DNA from: Cryptomeria japonica
Taxonomy: Eukaryota; Streptophyta; Pinopsida; Cupressales; Cupressaceae
Direction: 5' to 3'
Length of the DNA: 64,000 nt
Assembly: GCF_030272615.1 (NCBI RefSeq)
Contig: NC_081414.1
Span: forward strand, 3,781,501-3,845,500
Under the pieces are notes generated by a model. The model saw only the letters and a list, made by a program, of their open reading frames with translations. It ran no database searches and was not told the origin of the DNA. This document shows positions 1 to 9,985 of the stretch, one piece after another (positions within the stretch are counted from its first letter, which is position 1; every line of letters starts with the position of its first letter). The position numbers and the translations under genes are program-made.

Positions 1-727
1 CTACAACCTTCAGGGAAGGCTCACTGCCTTACAATTTGATTACAATGAGAATGTACAATAGAATAGAATCTAACTATGCAAAATTGAGTTCTGGTTAGGC
101 TCTGTATCACTGCCTATCTTTGCTCTATTGATTACCCTCTTTCGGTTTCAGTTAGTTATCGGTTGATCTGAAACCAAAATGCGCACATAAAACTGCACTC
201 AATCACACCAAAATCGATTGCTTACACACATAACACATCATAACATTACTAAAATCAACTGCTACAATGATCTTATATATCCGGTCTCACTACAAAAATA
301 ATCTCCTGAAGTCAGCCTTAATAGATATAACATGTAGATGAAGTCGGCTCCAATCTCAAACACACCATAGCACCGAAATAAAATATTGTAACCACACGCT
401 TCCTAAAGGTCCTACCAAACACCGAGAACACAAAAATAATCACCACAACCACTGGAGATGATTCTAGATCAACACATTATCAAAATACCTCGTTTTACTG
501 GTTAACTGTCTATCAATTACCTCCATCTTTGGGATAGGCTAAGTCACGAATGTCATATTGAATCACCACGAAGATTTCACATCAATGACAACCCTAAACA
601 ACTAATCAATCATCGAAAGTCTCCTCAAATCACCGGATGAGTGTCAATTGCCAACAGATAGGCCATTCACAAATTTGGATTTCCTTAGTTGGCTTGAAGG
701 AGACCGACTAACGCTATATCATCAATA
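1..727 (-). mobile_element. Putative 3' LTR of Copia A (mostly unmatched)
   Basis: The inner 67 bp (661-727) matches the outer end of the LTR at 5984-6051, including the shared words GGCTTGAAG and ATATCATCAA. A purine tract on the minus strand adjoins it at 728-736, which is where a 3' LTR of a minus-strand element should begin. The rest of 1-660 does not resemble the 5339-6051 LTR by eye, so this is either a strongly diverged LTR or the LTR of a related family joined by recombination. The far end may lie outside the window. Confidence 0.4.
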
Positions 728-736
728 CTCTCTCTT
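728..736 (-). other. Polypurine tract of Copia A
   Basis: Minus strand reads AAGAGAGAG directly before the putative 3' LTR start (TATTGATG, probably a mutated TGTTGATG). Position and composition fit a plus-strand priming site. Confidence 0.45.
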
Positions 737-779
737 AGCTAGGGAGGAATCCTTCTTGATCTCTACAAGTCACATCACC

Positions 780-1200
780 TCATCATGATGACTAACACAA
801 TGACTACACTCATGTGTATGAAGGAATCTTATCACCTCATCGTTATATTTGACCACAATGGCTACTCCCATATGTGGAAAGGAAAGATATCACCTCACTA
901 TGATATCAACCATCATGGCTTCTCCAATGGATGGTGTAAAAATAGATATCACCTCACTGTGATATCAACCATTATTGTGAGATTGTCACCTCACAATGAT
1001 AGTAAAATGCACAAGTGTTCATCATTGTGAGATCGCCACCTCACAATGATATTCACCATGGCTCATCCCAGAGGGTGAACACACAAGTAAAAGAAAATCA
1101 TCACAGTCTCTCTCGCATGATGTTGTCATGGTGTCACACACATGACATCCACCATAACTCATTCTAGAGGGTGGATCCACCATGGCTCATCCCAAAGGGT
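780..1200. repeat. Degenerate tandem repeats between Copia A RNase H and its 3' LTR
   Basis: The motif TCACCTCACNATGATA recurs about six times between 820 and 1060, with spacings of roughly 40-65 bp, and CACCATGGCTCATCC(C) recurs at about 1050 and 1170. No reading frame is plausible here. It sits in the 3' untranslated part of the minus-strand Copia element. Confidence 0.5.
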
Positions 1201-1315
1201 GGAAATAAGGGCTTTCACCTCAAATCTCTTCTCAAGGAGAAATACATTAACAAGAGCTTACACTTTAAACTTCTCTCTCAAAGAGAAGAATGCATTAGTA
1301 TAAAATATAAATAGA

Positions 1316-1740
1316 TCAATGATTTTGAGACTCAATCTCGGCTAGGGCTTCATTCTCCACCATACCAAGCTTATCTTGAAAGTACACAAACTTTATCTTG
1401 GAGAGAGGCTTGGTGAGAATGTATGTCGTCTTCTCATCATTACTAATGTATCTCAATTGAATAGCATTCATTTTCACCATGTCTCTAACATAGTGATACT
1501 TGATCTCCACATGCTTTGTTCTATCATGAAATACGGGATTGAAATAAAGCTTTACACAACTTTTATTATCACAATGGATAATTGCAGGCTCTAAGGATTG
1601 CCCAAACAATCCTGCAAGAAGCTTTTGAAGCCACACTGCTTCTTGTGCTCCCACACATGCTATAATATACTGCCTTTGTAGAGCTTAGTGCCACTGAAGA
1701 TTGTTTCTTGCTGCACCAAGGAATCATGGCAGAACCCAAA
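1316..1740 (-). pseudogene. Copia A RNase H remnant
   Basis: The minus-strand frame contains the Copia RNase H landmark (WCSKKQSSVALSSTKA) near 1700, then HCDNKSCVKLYFNPVFHDRTKH-type sequence in the 1316-1654 reading frame. These match the RNase H domain that ends Ty1/Copia polyproteins. Stops and at least one frame change separate the two halves. It directly follows the reverse transcriptase remnant, as expected for gag-PR-IN-RT-RH order. Confidence 0.75.
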
Positions 1741-1766
1741 CTAAAACAACAATTGGAGGTGCTCTT

Positions 1767-2700
1767 CTAATCAGTGACACACCCTGCCCAATTGGAATCA
1801 GTAAATCCATGCAGCTCCAAGTCCACATCAGAAGAATATCTTAGGCCATATCCAACTGTGCCGCACAAGTATCTCAGAATATATTTTGTTGCAACTAGAT
1901 GTATTTGCTTTGGTTCATACATGAACTCGCCAAGTGCACTCACTGCATAGCAAATATCTGGTCTAGTATTGACTAGGTACATCAAAGATCCAATCATCTA
2001 CCTGTATAGTGTAGAATCAACCAAATTTGAAATAGATGCAACCTCTCTTAACTTATGCAAGTTGGTCTCCATAGGTGTGGACATGGATTTACAATCCATC
2101 TTACCAAATCTCTTTAAAATCTCAATGGTGTACTTCCCTTGACTCAGAATGATACCATCAGATTTGTGCCAAAACCCAAGAAAGTAGTGCAATAAACCAA
2201 GATCCTTCATCTCAAATTCAAAAGATAACTCCTTCTTGCATTTGATAATAAGATGATCTTCTCCAGTGATAAATAAGTCATCAACATAAAGAGTTCAGAT
2301 AAATGCTTCCCCATTAATTACCTTGAAGTACACTTTGAATTTGCATCATTCTTCGAGAAGCCCAATCCTATCAGGTAACGATCAATCCTTTCCTACCAAG
2401 CATGTGGAGCCTGCTTAAGGCCATACAATGCTTGCTTCACCTTGCAAAGATGAAACTCATTCCCATGTACCGCAAATCCTTCAGGTTTCTCATTATATAC
2501 TTCCTCCTCGATTACACCATTTAGAAAGTTTTCCTTATAGTCAATTCCCTTCTTCTGAGAGAACCCTCTAGCCACAAACCTAGCCTTGTATTTCTCAATA
2601 CTACCATCAGCAGCATGTTTGATCTTAAAGAGCCACTTAGAAGAAACAATAGATTTATCTTCTAGTCTAGGTACAATGTCCCAAACATCATTCTTTAGAA
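1767..2700 (-). pseudogene. Copia A reverse transcriptase remnant
   Basis: Copia-type RT is recognisable in pieces. VKQALYGLKQAPHAW lies at about 2393-2440. The catalytic YVDD motif is encoded at 2277-2288 in another frame. GLLHYFLGFWHKSDGIILSQ lies at 1998-2210, and MIGSLMYLVNTRPDICYAV at 1767-1997. The order is correct, but at least three stops and frameshifts prevent translation. The enzyme would have copied the element's RNA into DNA in virus-like particles. Confidence 0.85.
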
Positions 2701-2789
2701 TTGATTGATTCTTCTATCATGGCATCTTTCCAAATATGTTGACTAGTAGCTTCATCAACACAGGTAGGTTTTGATTCAATGATTATGAC

Positions 2790-3960
2790 TCATGAATGCA
2801 ACATAGCTAGAGAACTTATGAGGTCTCTTTCTCTAAATGTTCCTCTTGGGGTTGCAAAACTTTCAACCTCTTGCATTATTCTTTTTGCCCAAGGAGGTCT
2901 TTTCTTACCAATCACAATGTCAATAGACCCATCAGTAGGTTTCAAGGGCTCATTTGGATCATCATCTTCTTCAGGTTCATGAGTCTCCCTCTGAATCTCA
3001 GAAGTATGGTCATCTTCTATATTTTGAGGAGGCTCTTGATCTTCACTATCTATCTCATGGATGCCCTTGGATTTTCTGAATGCAACATCCTCTTCAAATG
3101 TCATATCTCTAATTAAATCAATTAATTTCTACCCTAGCATATAAATTTTGTAAGATTTTGATCTTTCACTATAGCCTACAAATATTCCCTTCTTGCCAGA
3201 AGGTTCCAACTTTGTCCTTTTATCTTTGGGTATATGTATATACACTAGACAACCAAAGATCCTCAAATGACTTACATCCAGCTTCACCCCTGTGAATGCT
3301 TCATCGGGTGTCTTATTCTCCAAAATATGGTGAGGGCATCTATTTTGAACATAGACAACAATTTTAGAAGCCTCATCCCAAAAAGAAGTTTGAAGATTTT
3401 CATCATGGGTCATGGCTTTGGCTGCTTCCACAATAGTTCTATTTTTCCTTTCCACTACACCATTTTGTTCAGGATTATAGGGAACACAAAACTCTCTCTT
3501 AATCCCAACTTCAATGCAAAAATTACGGAAGGTACTGGAGGTGTACTCTTCTCCATTATCGGATCTCAAGACTTTGATCCTCTTCCTCGATATTTTTTCT
3601 ACTTGAGCTTTGAATTCCTTAAATCTCATAAGTACCTCTTTAGATTCTTTACTCTTCAAGAAATAGATCCAATTCTTTCTCGAGTAATCATCAATAAAAT
3701 AAACATAATACAAGAGTCCACTCAAGGATGCAACAGACATAGGACCACATAAATCTAAATGAATGAGTTCTAAAATATATTTGGATCTACTTTCACTACT
3801 ATGAAATGTACTTTTAGTATTCTTACCCAATGCACAACCTTTGCAAGTGCCTTCATGCTCCTAGTTGAGTTTTGGAAGGCCTATAACCATCTTCTCCATT
3901 GTAGGTAGTGCATGAAAGTGAAGGTGACCCAATCTTCTATGCTAAATCTCACAAGTACTT
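2790..3960 (-). pseudogene. Copia A integrase remnant and acidic linker
   Basis: Upstream, at 3830-3960, is the zinc-binding region (HRRLGHLHFHAL, then CKGCALGK). The catalytic core at 3129-3830 has the D,D,E residues: first D in HLDLCGPM, second in RSDNGEEY, E in NGVVERKNRT. A Copia-typical C-terminal stretch (LRIFGCLVY, GIFVGYS) follows. The next frame (2790-3104) is an acidic linker leading to RT. The core is 233 codons without a stop, but it is separated from gag and RT by stops. The family normally carries this in one polyprotein. Confidence 0.88.
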
Positions 3961-4712
3961 GATGAGTCATGAAATAAGGCTTGAGGAGGATGAGTGCAAA
4001 GTCTATAAAGATGTCCATGATGAACTCCGATGACTTGAGTTGTCTTGATGTTTGATTTATTTGGCCATGCAAGGACTTTGCTATCTACGAATGCAATTTG
4101 GTATCCTTTTTCTTCCAAGGCTGATATGGAGACAAGATTTCTCTTAATTCCTAGAATGAATGGTACATCATTCAATTGCAAGGAAATGACTGAATTTAAG
4201 TGAAGAGAGGAGGTCCCAACTCCTTTCACGGAGTAACTAGTATCATCTCCAATGATCACTTGTTCATTTCAATTTCTCTCCACCAAATCATTTAGATGTC
4301 CTCTAAATCCGGTAATGTGGTGAGATGCACCATTGTCAATTAACCAAGTATTGTGGTCGGTAGGCACATTACTTGAAAGGGTTGAATAGTATATGAATCC
4401 ATCTGAATCCTTTTGTGGAAGAGTCTTACCAGCATCCGCAATGGAAGCTTGAGGCATAGGCCTAGTTGGACATTCTTTTGTGTAGTGACCATATTTGTCA
4501 CATCTAAACCATTGGACTTTTGAAAGATTCTTCCTTCTTTTGAATGCAGGAGCACCATTGGATTTTGTACCTTTCTTCCTTTTGAAATGTCCTTTCTTAC
4601 CCTTCTTCTTTAAGGAGTGAGAGGTAAGAACATGAATATCTTCATTTGTAGAGCTTTGGCCAATGCTTCTCGTAGCCAATCTTGACTCTTCTTGAATGTA
4701 GTTTGTCTTCAA
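3942..4712 (-). pseudogene. Copia A zinc knuckle and aspartic protease remnant
   Basis: The first half (4269-4712) has a basic lysine-rich run, then a single CCHC-like knuckle in which the first cysteine reads as F or R (WFRCDKYGHYTKEC). A protease region follows with WLIDNGASHHIT, where the usual D-S/T-G triad reads DNG. The second frame (3942-4259) continues with FILGIKRNLVSISALEEKGY, typical of the stretch between protease and integrase. A stop separates the two frames. Confidence 0.8.
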
Positions 4713-5273
4713 TCAATCAAACTTAGGGAGTTTTGATCTTGCACTTATCCCTTGTATAAATGACTCCCATGATGAAGCGAGACCATTAAGTGCCAACATG
4801 GTTAATTCTTTGTTATCTATAGTGTGTCCAATAGTAGAGAGTTGATCTCTCAATTCGGTAATCCTCATGAAGTATGAGATGATTGATTCTCCTTTCGTCA
4901 TCTTGATGTGGTGAAGTTGTTGCTTCAATGCAAGAGCTCTAATCTTGTTGTTGATCTCATATATCTCCTCTAATACCTTGAACATGTCATATGTCGTTGT
5001 CAGCTTGGAGATAATTGGCACAATGTGATATTTTGCAGAGTCAACCAACATTTTCTTTGCTTTGGTGTTATTTCTCTTCCATTGAAGCTTCTCATCCTCT
5101 TCGATTGGTTTCGGTATCGCTTTCTCCATGAATTCGTCTAATTCATTTTCCTCCAAGGCAAGCATAACTCTAAACTTCCAAGAGGCGAAGTTTGATGCAC
5201 CCTCCAGTTTGTCTTCAACTTTAAGTTTGTTCACCATCTTGACATTGATAGATGTAATCAAACTCGAAGGCAA
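4713..5273 (-). pseudogene. Copia A gag remnant
   Basis: A 186-codon frame resembles the plant Copia capsid domain (UBN2 type). It contains WKFRVMLALEENEL near residue 32, ALKQQLHHIKMTKGESI near 116, and LNGLASSWESFIQGI near residue 165. It opens about 65 bp downstream of the primer-binding site. It ends in a stop, whereas an active element would run on into the zinc knuckle and protease. Confidence 0.8.
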
Positions 5274-5327
5274 TAATGGAGGATAACCTTTCTTGTATTA
5301 ATCTAATCTGACCTTTTATTAAGCCTT

Positions 5328-5338
5328 CTCCGATACCA
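5328..5338 (-). other. Primer-binding site of Copia A
   Basis: Minus strand reads TGGTATCGGAG immediately next to the LTR. This differs by one base from the initiator-methionine tRNA complement TGGTATCAGAG used by most plant Copia elements, and it fixes the 5' LTR boundary at 5339. Confidence 0.8.
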
Positions 5339-6051
5339 TGTTAAATTTTAATCAGATTTGAATAAGCAGGTAATTTTAAAATTTTGTTTGTACTTTGATC
5401 ACAAACTAATATCAATGGATGATATCAATAAATCACCATACATAACAATACATTAAATTTAAACTGCACTGATGTAATAACTTGATCTGTTGTGGATATT
5501 CAATCTTCCTAAAGATGACTTCACTCTGTCACAAAATGAATATGATCTGCCATTAATGAATACAGAATGCCACAAGAAATTTTCTCTGCCACAAATGAAT
5601 GTTGACTACAATGAATGGATATCAATAGACTGTGATATCAAACTATTTTAGCTATCGAACTTGTTGTATGTGTTTGTTGATTGTCTGTCGTAGAATATCG
5701 ATCTGCTTGTTGTATTGTCTTATACCAAGGAGGAGAAATATAATCTCCTTTATATTAGTCAAGGGTGACCCTTCCCCAAGGGTCGACACCGTACAAAGAA
5801 TCATGACCCAATGAAGGGTGGCGACTTTCAACATAAGTTGACTACTTAACAAATATTAACAAATGACCAATCGGTTTATACACATACCAAATATCATTTG
5901 CAATATTTATTAATCATGCATAACGAATAAGGTATAAGACATAATTAAATAGATAATCGTAACACAAAATGTGTAAGGCCGATAAGCCATTCACACATTT
6001 GGATTTGCTTAGTTGGCTTGAAGAAGACCGACTGATGTTATATCATCAACA
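5339..6051 (-). mobile_element. 5' LTR of Copia A
   Basis: The 713-bp block begins TGTTAAATTT and ends ATCATCAACA on the plus strand, so it has TG...CA termini in both readings. The primer-binding site adjoins on the low side. A Gypsy reverse transcriptase fragment starts at the very next base on the high side, so Copia A inserted into older Gypsy DNA. Confidence 0.7.
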
Positions 6052-7140
6052 GTTGGATTCATAAGACCAATTGATTACCTTGAATGGATCTCTTACTTGG
6101 TACATGTCAGCAAACCAAATCGTTGCATCAAAATATGTACAGATTTTAGAGATTTCAACAAAGCTTGTCCTAAAGACGATTTTCCGCTGCCAAATATTGA
6201 CTTGATAGTGGATCTTATAGCTGGTCATGCAATGTTATCTTTGATGGATGGATTCTATGAGTACAACCACATAAAAATAGCACCTGAAGATCAACACAAA
6301 ACAACATTTACCTGTCCTTGGGGAAATTTTTGCTGGAATGTCATGCCCTTCGAACTAAAGAACACAGGTGGCACATACCAAAGAGCTATGACTACCATCT
6401 TTCATGATCCTATGCATGTTATCATGGAAGATTATGTTGATGACTTCCTGAGTAAATCATTAGAAAGAGAAATACATTTGGACATCCTTTCAGTGGTCTT
6501 CGATCAGTTAGAAAAATACAAAGTAAGATTAAACCCTAAAAAATGTGTCTTTGGAGTAACCTCCGGGAATATCCTTGGATACATTGTCTCAAAGAGAGGA
6601 ATTGAAGCAGATCCAACAAAAGTCAGAGCTATATTAGAAATGCCACCACCAAAGAATATCAATCAACTTCGGTCTCTATAGGGAAGGTTCCAATCTATAC
6701 AAAGATTCATTGCTCGACTTGCAGATAAATGTCATCCTTTTCAGCACCTACTCCACAAAAACATCAAATTCAAGTGGGATGATAAATGTCAATCATATTT
6801 TCATATACTTAAATATTATCTCCTAAATCCACCATTTTTTATGCCGCCAATTCCACGGAAACCCATGTTGCTCTACATATAAGCCACACAAATAGCATTG
6901 GGGGCACTCTTAGTGCAACGAGAGAATGAAGGCAAGGAAAGAGCAGTATATTATATCAGTCGTACATTGGTTGGCTATGAGCTTAATTACACACCGATTT
7001 AGTGTGCATGTCTTGCTATGGTTTTTGCCTCGCAGAAATTACGACATTACATGCTCACTCATAAAACTAAGCTCATTGCAAGGATAGATCCACTAAAATA
7101 TCTTCTTAATAAAGTAGCCCTAATAGGAAGACTGGCTAAA
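6052..7140 (+). pseudogene. Gypsy A reverse transcriptase and connection fragment
   Basis: This is Ty3/Gypsy RT in the plus direction, starting abruptly inside the domain at a sequence like FIRPIDYLEWISYLV. It continues with CTDFRDFNKACPKDDFPLP, then FELKNTGGTYQRAM, then the catalytic YVDD at 6433-6444. Further on are thumb and connection signatures (CVFGVTSGNILGYIVSKRGI). A stop follows at about 6679, but similarity continues past it (RFIARLADKCHPF, LGALLVQRENEGKERAVYY). The N-terminal part of RT is missing because Copia A is inserted there. It is best placed in the non-chromovirus plant Gypsy group (Tat-like), from general resemblance. Confidence 0.88.
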
Positions 7141-7147
7141 TGGGTTT

Positions 7148-7846
7148 ATGATCTTAAGTGAATTTGATATTGAGTACGTCGACAGAAAAGCCATCAAGGG
7201 ACAAGCTATTGCAGATCAGTTAGCAAATGCACCTATGATTGATGATACTCCTATGACTTCAGAGTTTCTGGATGAATCCATTATGACTGTGACACATACA
7301 AAGCCTTGGCAATTATATTTTGATGGTTCATACACGCAGCATGGTGCAGGAGCTGGCATCCTCTTTATCAAACCTCAAGGGGATTCCATTCCTAAATCCT
7401 ATCGATTGTCATTTCCTTGCACCAATAACATAGCAGAGTATGAGGCATTAACAATGTGTCTACGAATTGTGGTTCAGTGGAAGATCCAGGAACTTCATGT
7501 TTTTGGGGACTCTCAACTAGTGATTCGTTAAGAAAATGATGACTACCAAACAAAAGATGAAAAATTATTACCTTATAAGGAAATGGTAGATGACTTCAAA
7601 CAATACTTCATAGAGATAATCTTTGAGCAGATTCCAAGGCATAAAAATCAAGTTGCAGATGTCATGGATACTATTGCTTCATTGATCGATCTATCGCATA
7701 ATGAGACCCGCTATGAGTTCTTGGTGGATAATCTTTTGGTTCCCTCGTATGAGATCACTCCAACCCTGATGATGTGTTGTTGGTCTCAATTCCTCTTGGT
7801 ATGGTGCCATTTTCACTTACCTTCTCAACAATACCCTTCCACCTGA
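7148..7846 (+). pseudogene. Gypsy A RNase H fragment
   Basis: This follows RT in the same direction. AKWVYDLK and KAIKGQAIADQLA lead into a second RNase H-like module. It has LYFDGSYTQHGAGAG with the first catalytic Asp, NNIAEYEALTMCL with the Glu, and LHVFGDSQLVI with the second Asp. A stop at about 7529 interrupts it, and the text resumes at IPRHKNQVADVMDTIASL (7583-7846). The extra DGS-type RNase H after the connection domain is known in Tat/Ogre-lineage plant Gypsy elements. Confidence 0.85.
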
Positions 7847-7976
7847 CCTTTCCAACAATCAGCAGCGTACTTTCATTTGCCAATCCTCTTGCTATGTCAT
7901 CTTAGTCAATACCCTTTATCGTCGAGGTCTACATGGAACTCTTCTTAGATGTTTAGAAAGTGATGAAGCTCAAATT

Positions 7977-8350
7977 GTGTTACATGGGGTTCATGAAGGT
8001 ATATGTGGTGCCCACTCTAGTGGTCGGACCTTAGCCAAGAAACTTATCAAGACTGGATACTATTGGCCCACTATGGAAAAAGACTCATATCAGTTTGTTA
8101 AGAAATGTAAGCGATGTCAGATTCGTGGAGACCTCATTCATGCGCCAACTCAAGAACTTCAACCGATCGCAAATCCATGGCCCTTTTGTCAGTGGGGACT
8201 CGATCTCATTGGCAAGATTCACCCTCCTTCTTCCAATGGCCATAAATTCATTATCACTACCATAGAATATTTCATGAAATGGATTGAAGTCGTTCCTCTC
8301 ACCCAAGTCACAAGAAAACAAATAGCGACATTCATCCTCAATTACATCAT
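7977..8350 (+). pseudogene. Gypsy A integrase fragment, truncated
   Basis: The zinc-binding module has both His and Cys pairs (HEGICGAHSS, KKCKRCQ) and typical GYYWPTMEKD spacing. The catalytic core begins with WGLDLIGKI (first Asp). The familiar ATDYFTKW-like motif is present as TTIEYFMKWIEVVPL. The core stops at NYII, where the sequence switches at about 8350 into a Copia B LTR remnant. The second catalytic Asp and the Glu are therefore absent. Confidence 0.88.
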
Positions 8351-8393
8351 TGACATCAATGCAACACATAATCAATTCCTCCAAATTCCCAAC
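8351..8393 (-). mobile_element. Remnant of the 3' LTR of Copia B (about 43 bp)
   Basis: Plus strand 8351-8393 shares about 30 contiguous bases with the outer end of the 5' LTR (near 12352-12391), including CAACACATAATCAATTCCTC, and ends CCAACA. A polypurine tract adjoins at 8394. The rest of the roughly 1.2-kb LTR is missing and Gypsy A integrase begins directly. Confidence 0.7.
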
Positions 8394-8405
8394 AATCTCC
8401 CCCAA
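8394..8405 (-). other. Polypurine tract of Copia B
   Basis: Minus strand reads TTTGGGGGAGAT directly before TGTTGGG of the LTR remnant. Three more copies of a GGGGGAGA motif occur upstream on the minus strand at 8512-8520, 8562-8570 and 8609-8617. Confidence 0.7.
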
Positions 8406-8889
8406 AATAATATGACAATGAGGTTCTGAAAGAGATATTTGATTCAAAACCAAACTCTCCCAATGGGATACAACCAATCTGAAATGTAGTTCCTTCTCCT
8501 AGTGTCAATAATCTCCCCCTTAGACTGATATCTCTGTTAAGCTGTGTATTCACATAAATATCTCTCCCCCTAATGTATATAACTCCTTATGTTTTTCACA
8601 TGAATATCTCTCCCCCTTTGACATCAATGCCAGAAATCTGGCATAAATATCAAAGAAAAATCATAAATCCTCTGAACTATATAGCTAACTATTCCCTCAA
8701 AGTAGTAGCAGCAACACATCAATCCAGAATGAATGATAGCTCTGATAATGCATATCGAACTTATGCCAAATAACATCACTCGGGTCTCTACCGGAGGGGC
8801 AGAAAACCTCAACCTGTCTCACAAATGCTCAAATGATTCCTTAAACCAATCTACCTTCATTAGCTTCCACCTACTCCTTCAGAAAATTA

Positions 8890-9200
8890 TACTTGATAGA
8901 AATACCGGATTCTTTGATATGTCAAGAGCAGTAGAATAACTATCGGTACTTTACAATCCAACTTTATATCCTTCAACATATGCTTCATCCATAGAACTTG
9001 TGTACAGTTAGTAGTAGAAGCAACATACTCAGCTTCAGCAGTAGATAAAGAAGTACATGACTACTTATGTTGATCCATGAAACAAGTTTATTTCCAAGAA
9101 AGAAAGCTTCACCAGATGAGCCTATATGGTTCCCTGTATCTCTAGCCCAATCCGCATCTGAACATACTCAAAGTGTAAAGTCATCATAAAACAAAAACTA
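8890..9200 (-). pseudogene. Copia B RNase H remnant
   Basis: Minus strand encodes CSDADWARDTGN followed by AFFLGNKLVSWI near 9100-9185. After a frame change come STAEAEYVAST and NCTQVLWMKHMLKDI near 8970-9060. These are Copia RNase H landmarks in the right order. Most of RT is deleted just upstream. Confidence 0.75.
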
Positions 9201-9252
9201 TACTAGAAAATCCTTGAAAATATTTGAAAATCCTAGCTATCAGAGTAAGGAT

Positions 9253-9456
9253 TCAACATAAGCAATCCCTTCCTTCTGAGAATATCCATTGCAAACCAAT
9301 CAAACCTAGTTCCAATAACATCCAAGTCCATGAGTTGTCCTTTTCTAAATGATCCAATTTCTCTTCCATAGCTTTCATCCAACGTTCATCTTTAAAAGCT
9401 TCAATAACTGATGCCAGTCCAATTAAAGAAATTAAGCATACCTCATCATCTGCCAA
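9253..9456 (-). pseudogene. Copia B fragment at the start of reverse transcriptase
   Basis: The frame contains EAFKDERWMKAMEEKLDHLEKDNSWT, the conserved entry to Copia RT, where the family usually has a W-x2-A-M-x2-E pattern. It breaks off within about 30 codons, so palm and YVDD sequences are absent. Confidence 0.75.
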
Positions 9457-9629
9457 CCTTCTTCTTGTCCAATTATCTGAACTTCTGAATGATTCAGCCT
9501 TACATACCTAGGAATCTTCTGACTTTATGTTCTAGTAAAGGTGTTACCGGTTCAGTTAAGACCATTTCCACTGTCGGTTCTTGCTCAGAAATTCTGATTT
9601 GACTTCTATTATTCTCATCCACCTTGATA

Positions 9630-9860
9630 TTACAATTCTATCCCCAATCCTCTGCAATTTCTTGTTATAACATCTATATTCTTTGCTTTCATTAGAATAA
9701 CCAAGAAATATTCCTTCATCACATCTAGGATCAAACTTCCAATGAAATCATCTCTCTTGATATAACATTTACTACCAAAGATTTTGAAGTACTTAACTGT
9801 ATATGTATGACCAAACCATAACTCATAAAGTGACTTACTGGTAAACCAAACTACATCCAA
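9630..9860 (-). pseudogene. Copia B integrase C-terminal fragment
   Basis: The frame reads SLYELWFGHTYTVKYFKIFGSKCYIKRDD, matching the end of the Copia integrase core and the start of its C-terminal domain. The catalytic core itself is not found between here and gag, so an internal deletion is likely. Confidence 0.78.
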
Positions 9861-9985
9861 TATCCAACAAATCTTTGTCGGTTAACCTTCAAACTAACTT
9901 CCAAATATATAAAATAGGATTTCAGACCACCACCAGGGGTAATGCAAGATATGTCATCAATTTGCCTCCCCCTAAGGCAAATGCC

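Noticed and set aside
3267-3752. 161-codon plus-strand ORF
   Set aside because: Antisense shadow of the Copia A integrase core, whose D,D,E motifs are clear on the minus strand.
8085-8553. Minus-strand ORFs across the Gypsy A/Copia B junction
   Set aside because: Antisense to integrase on one side and within untranslated Copia sequence on the other.
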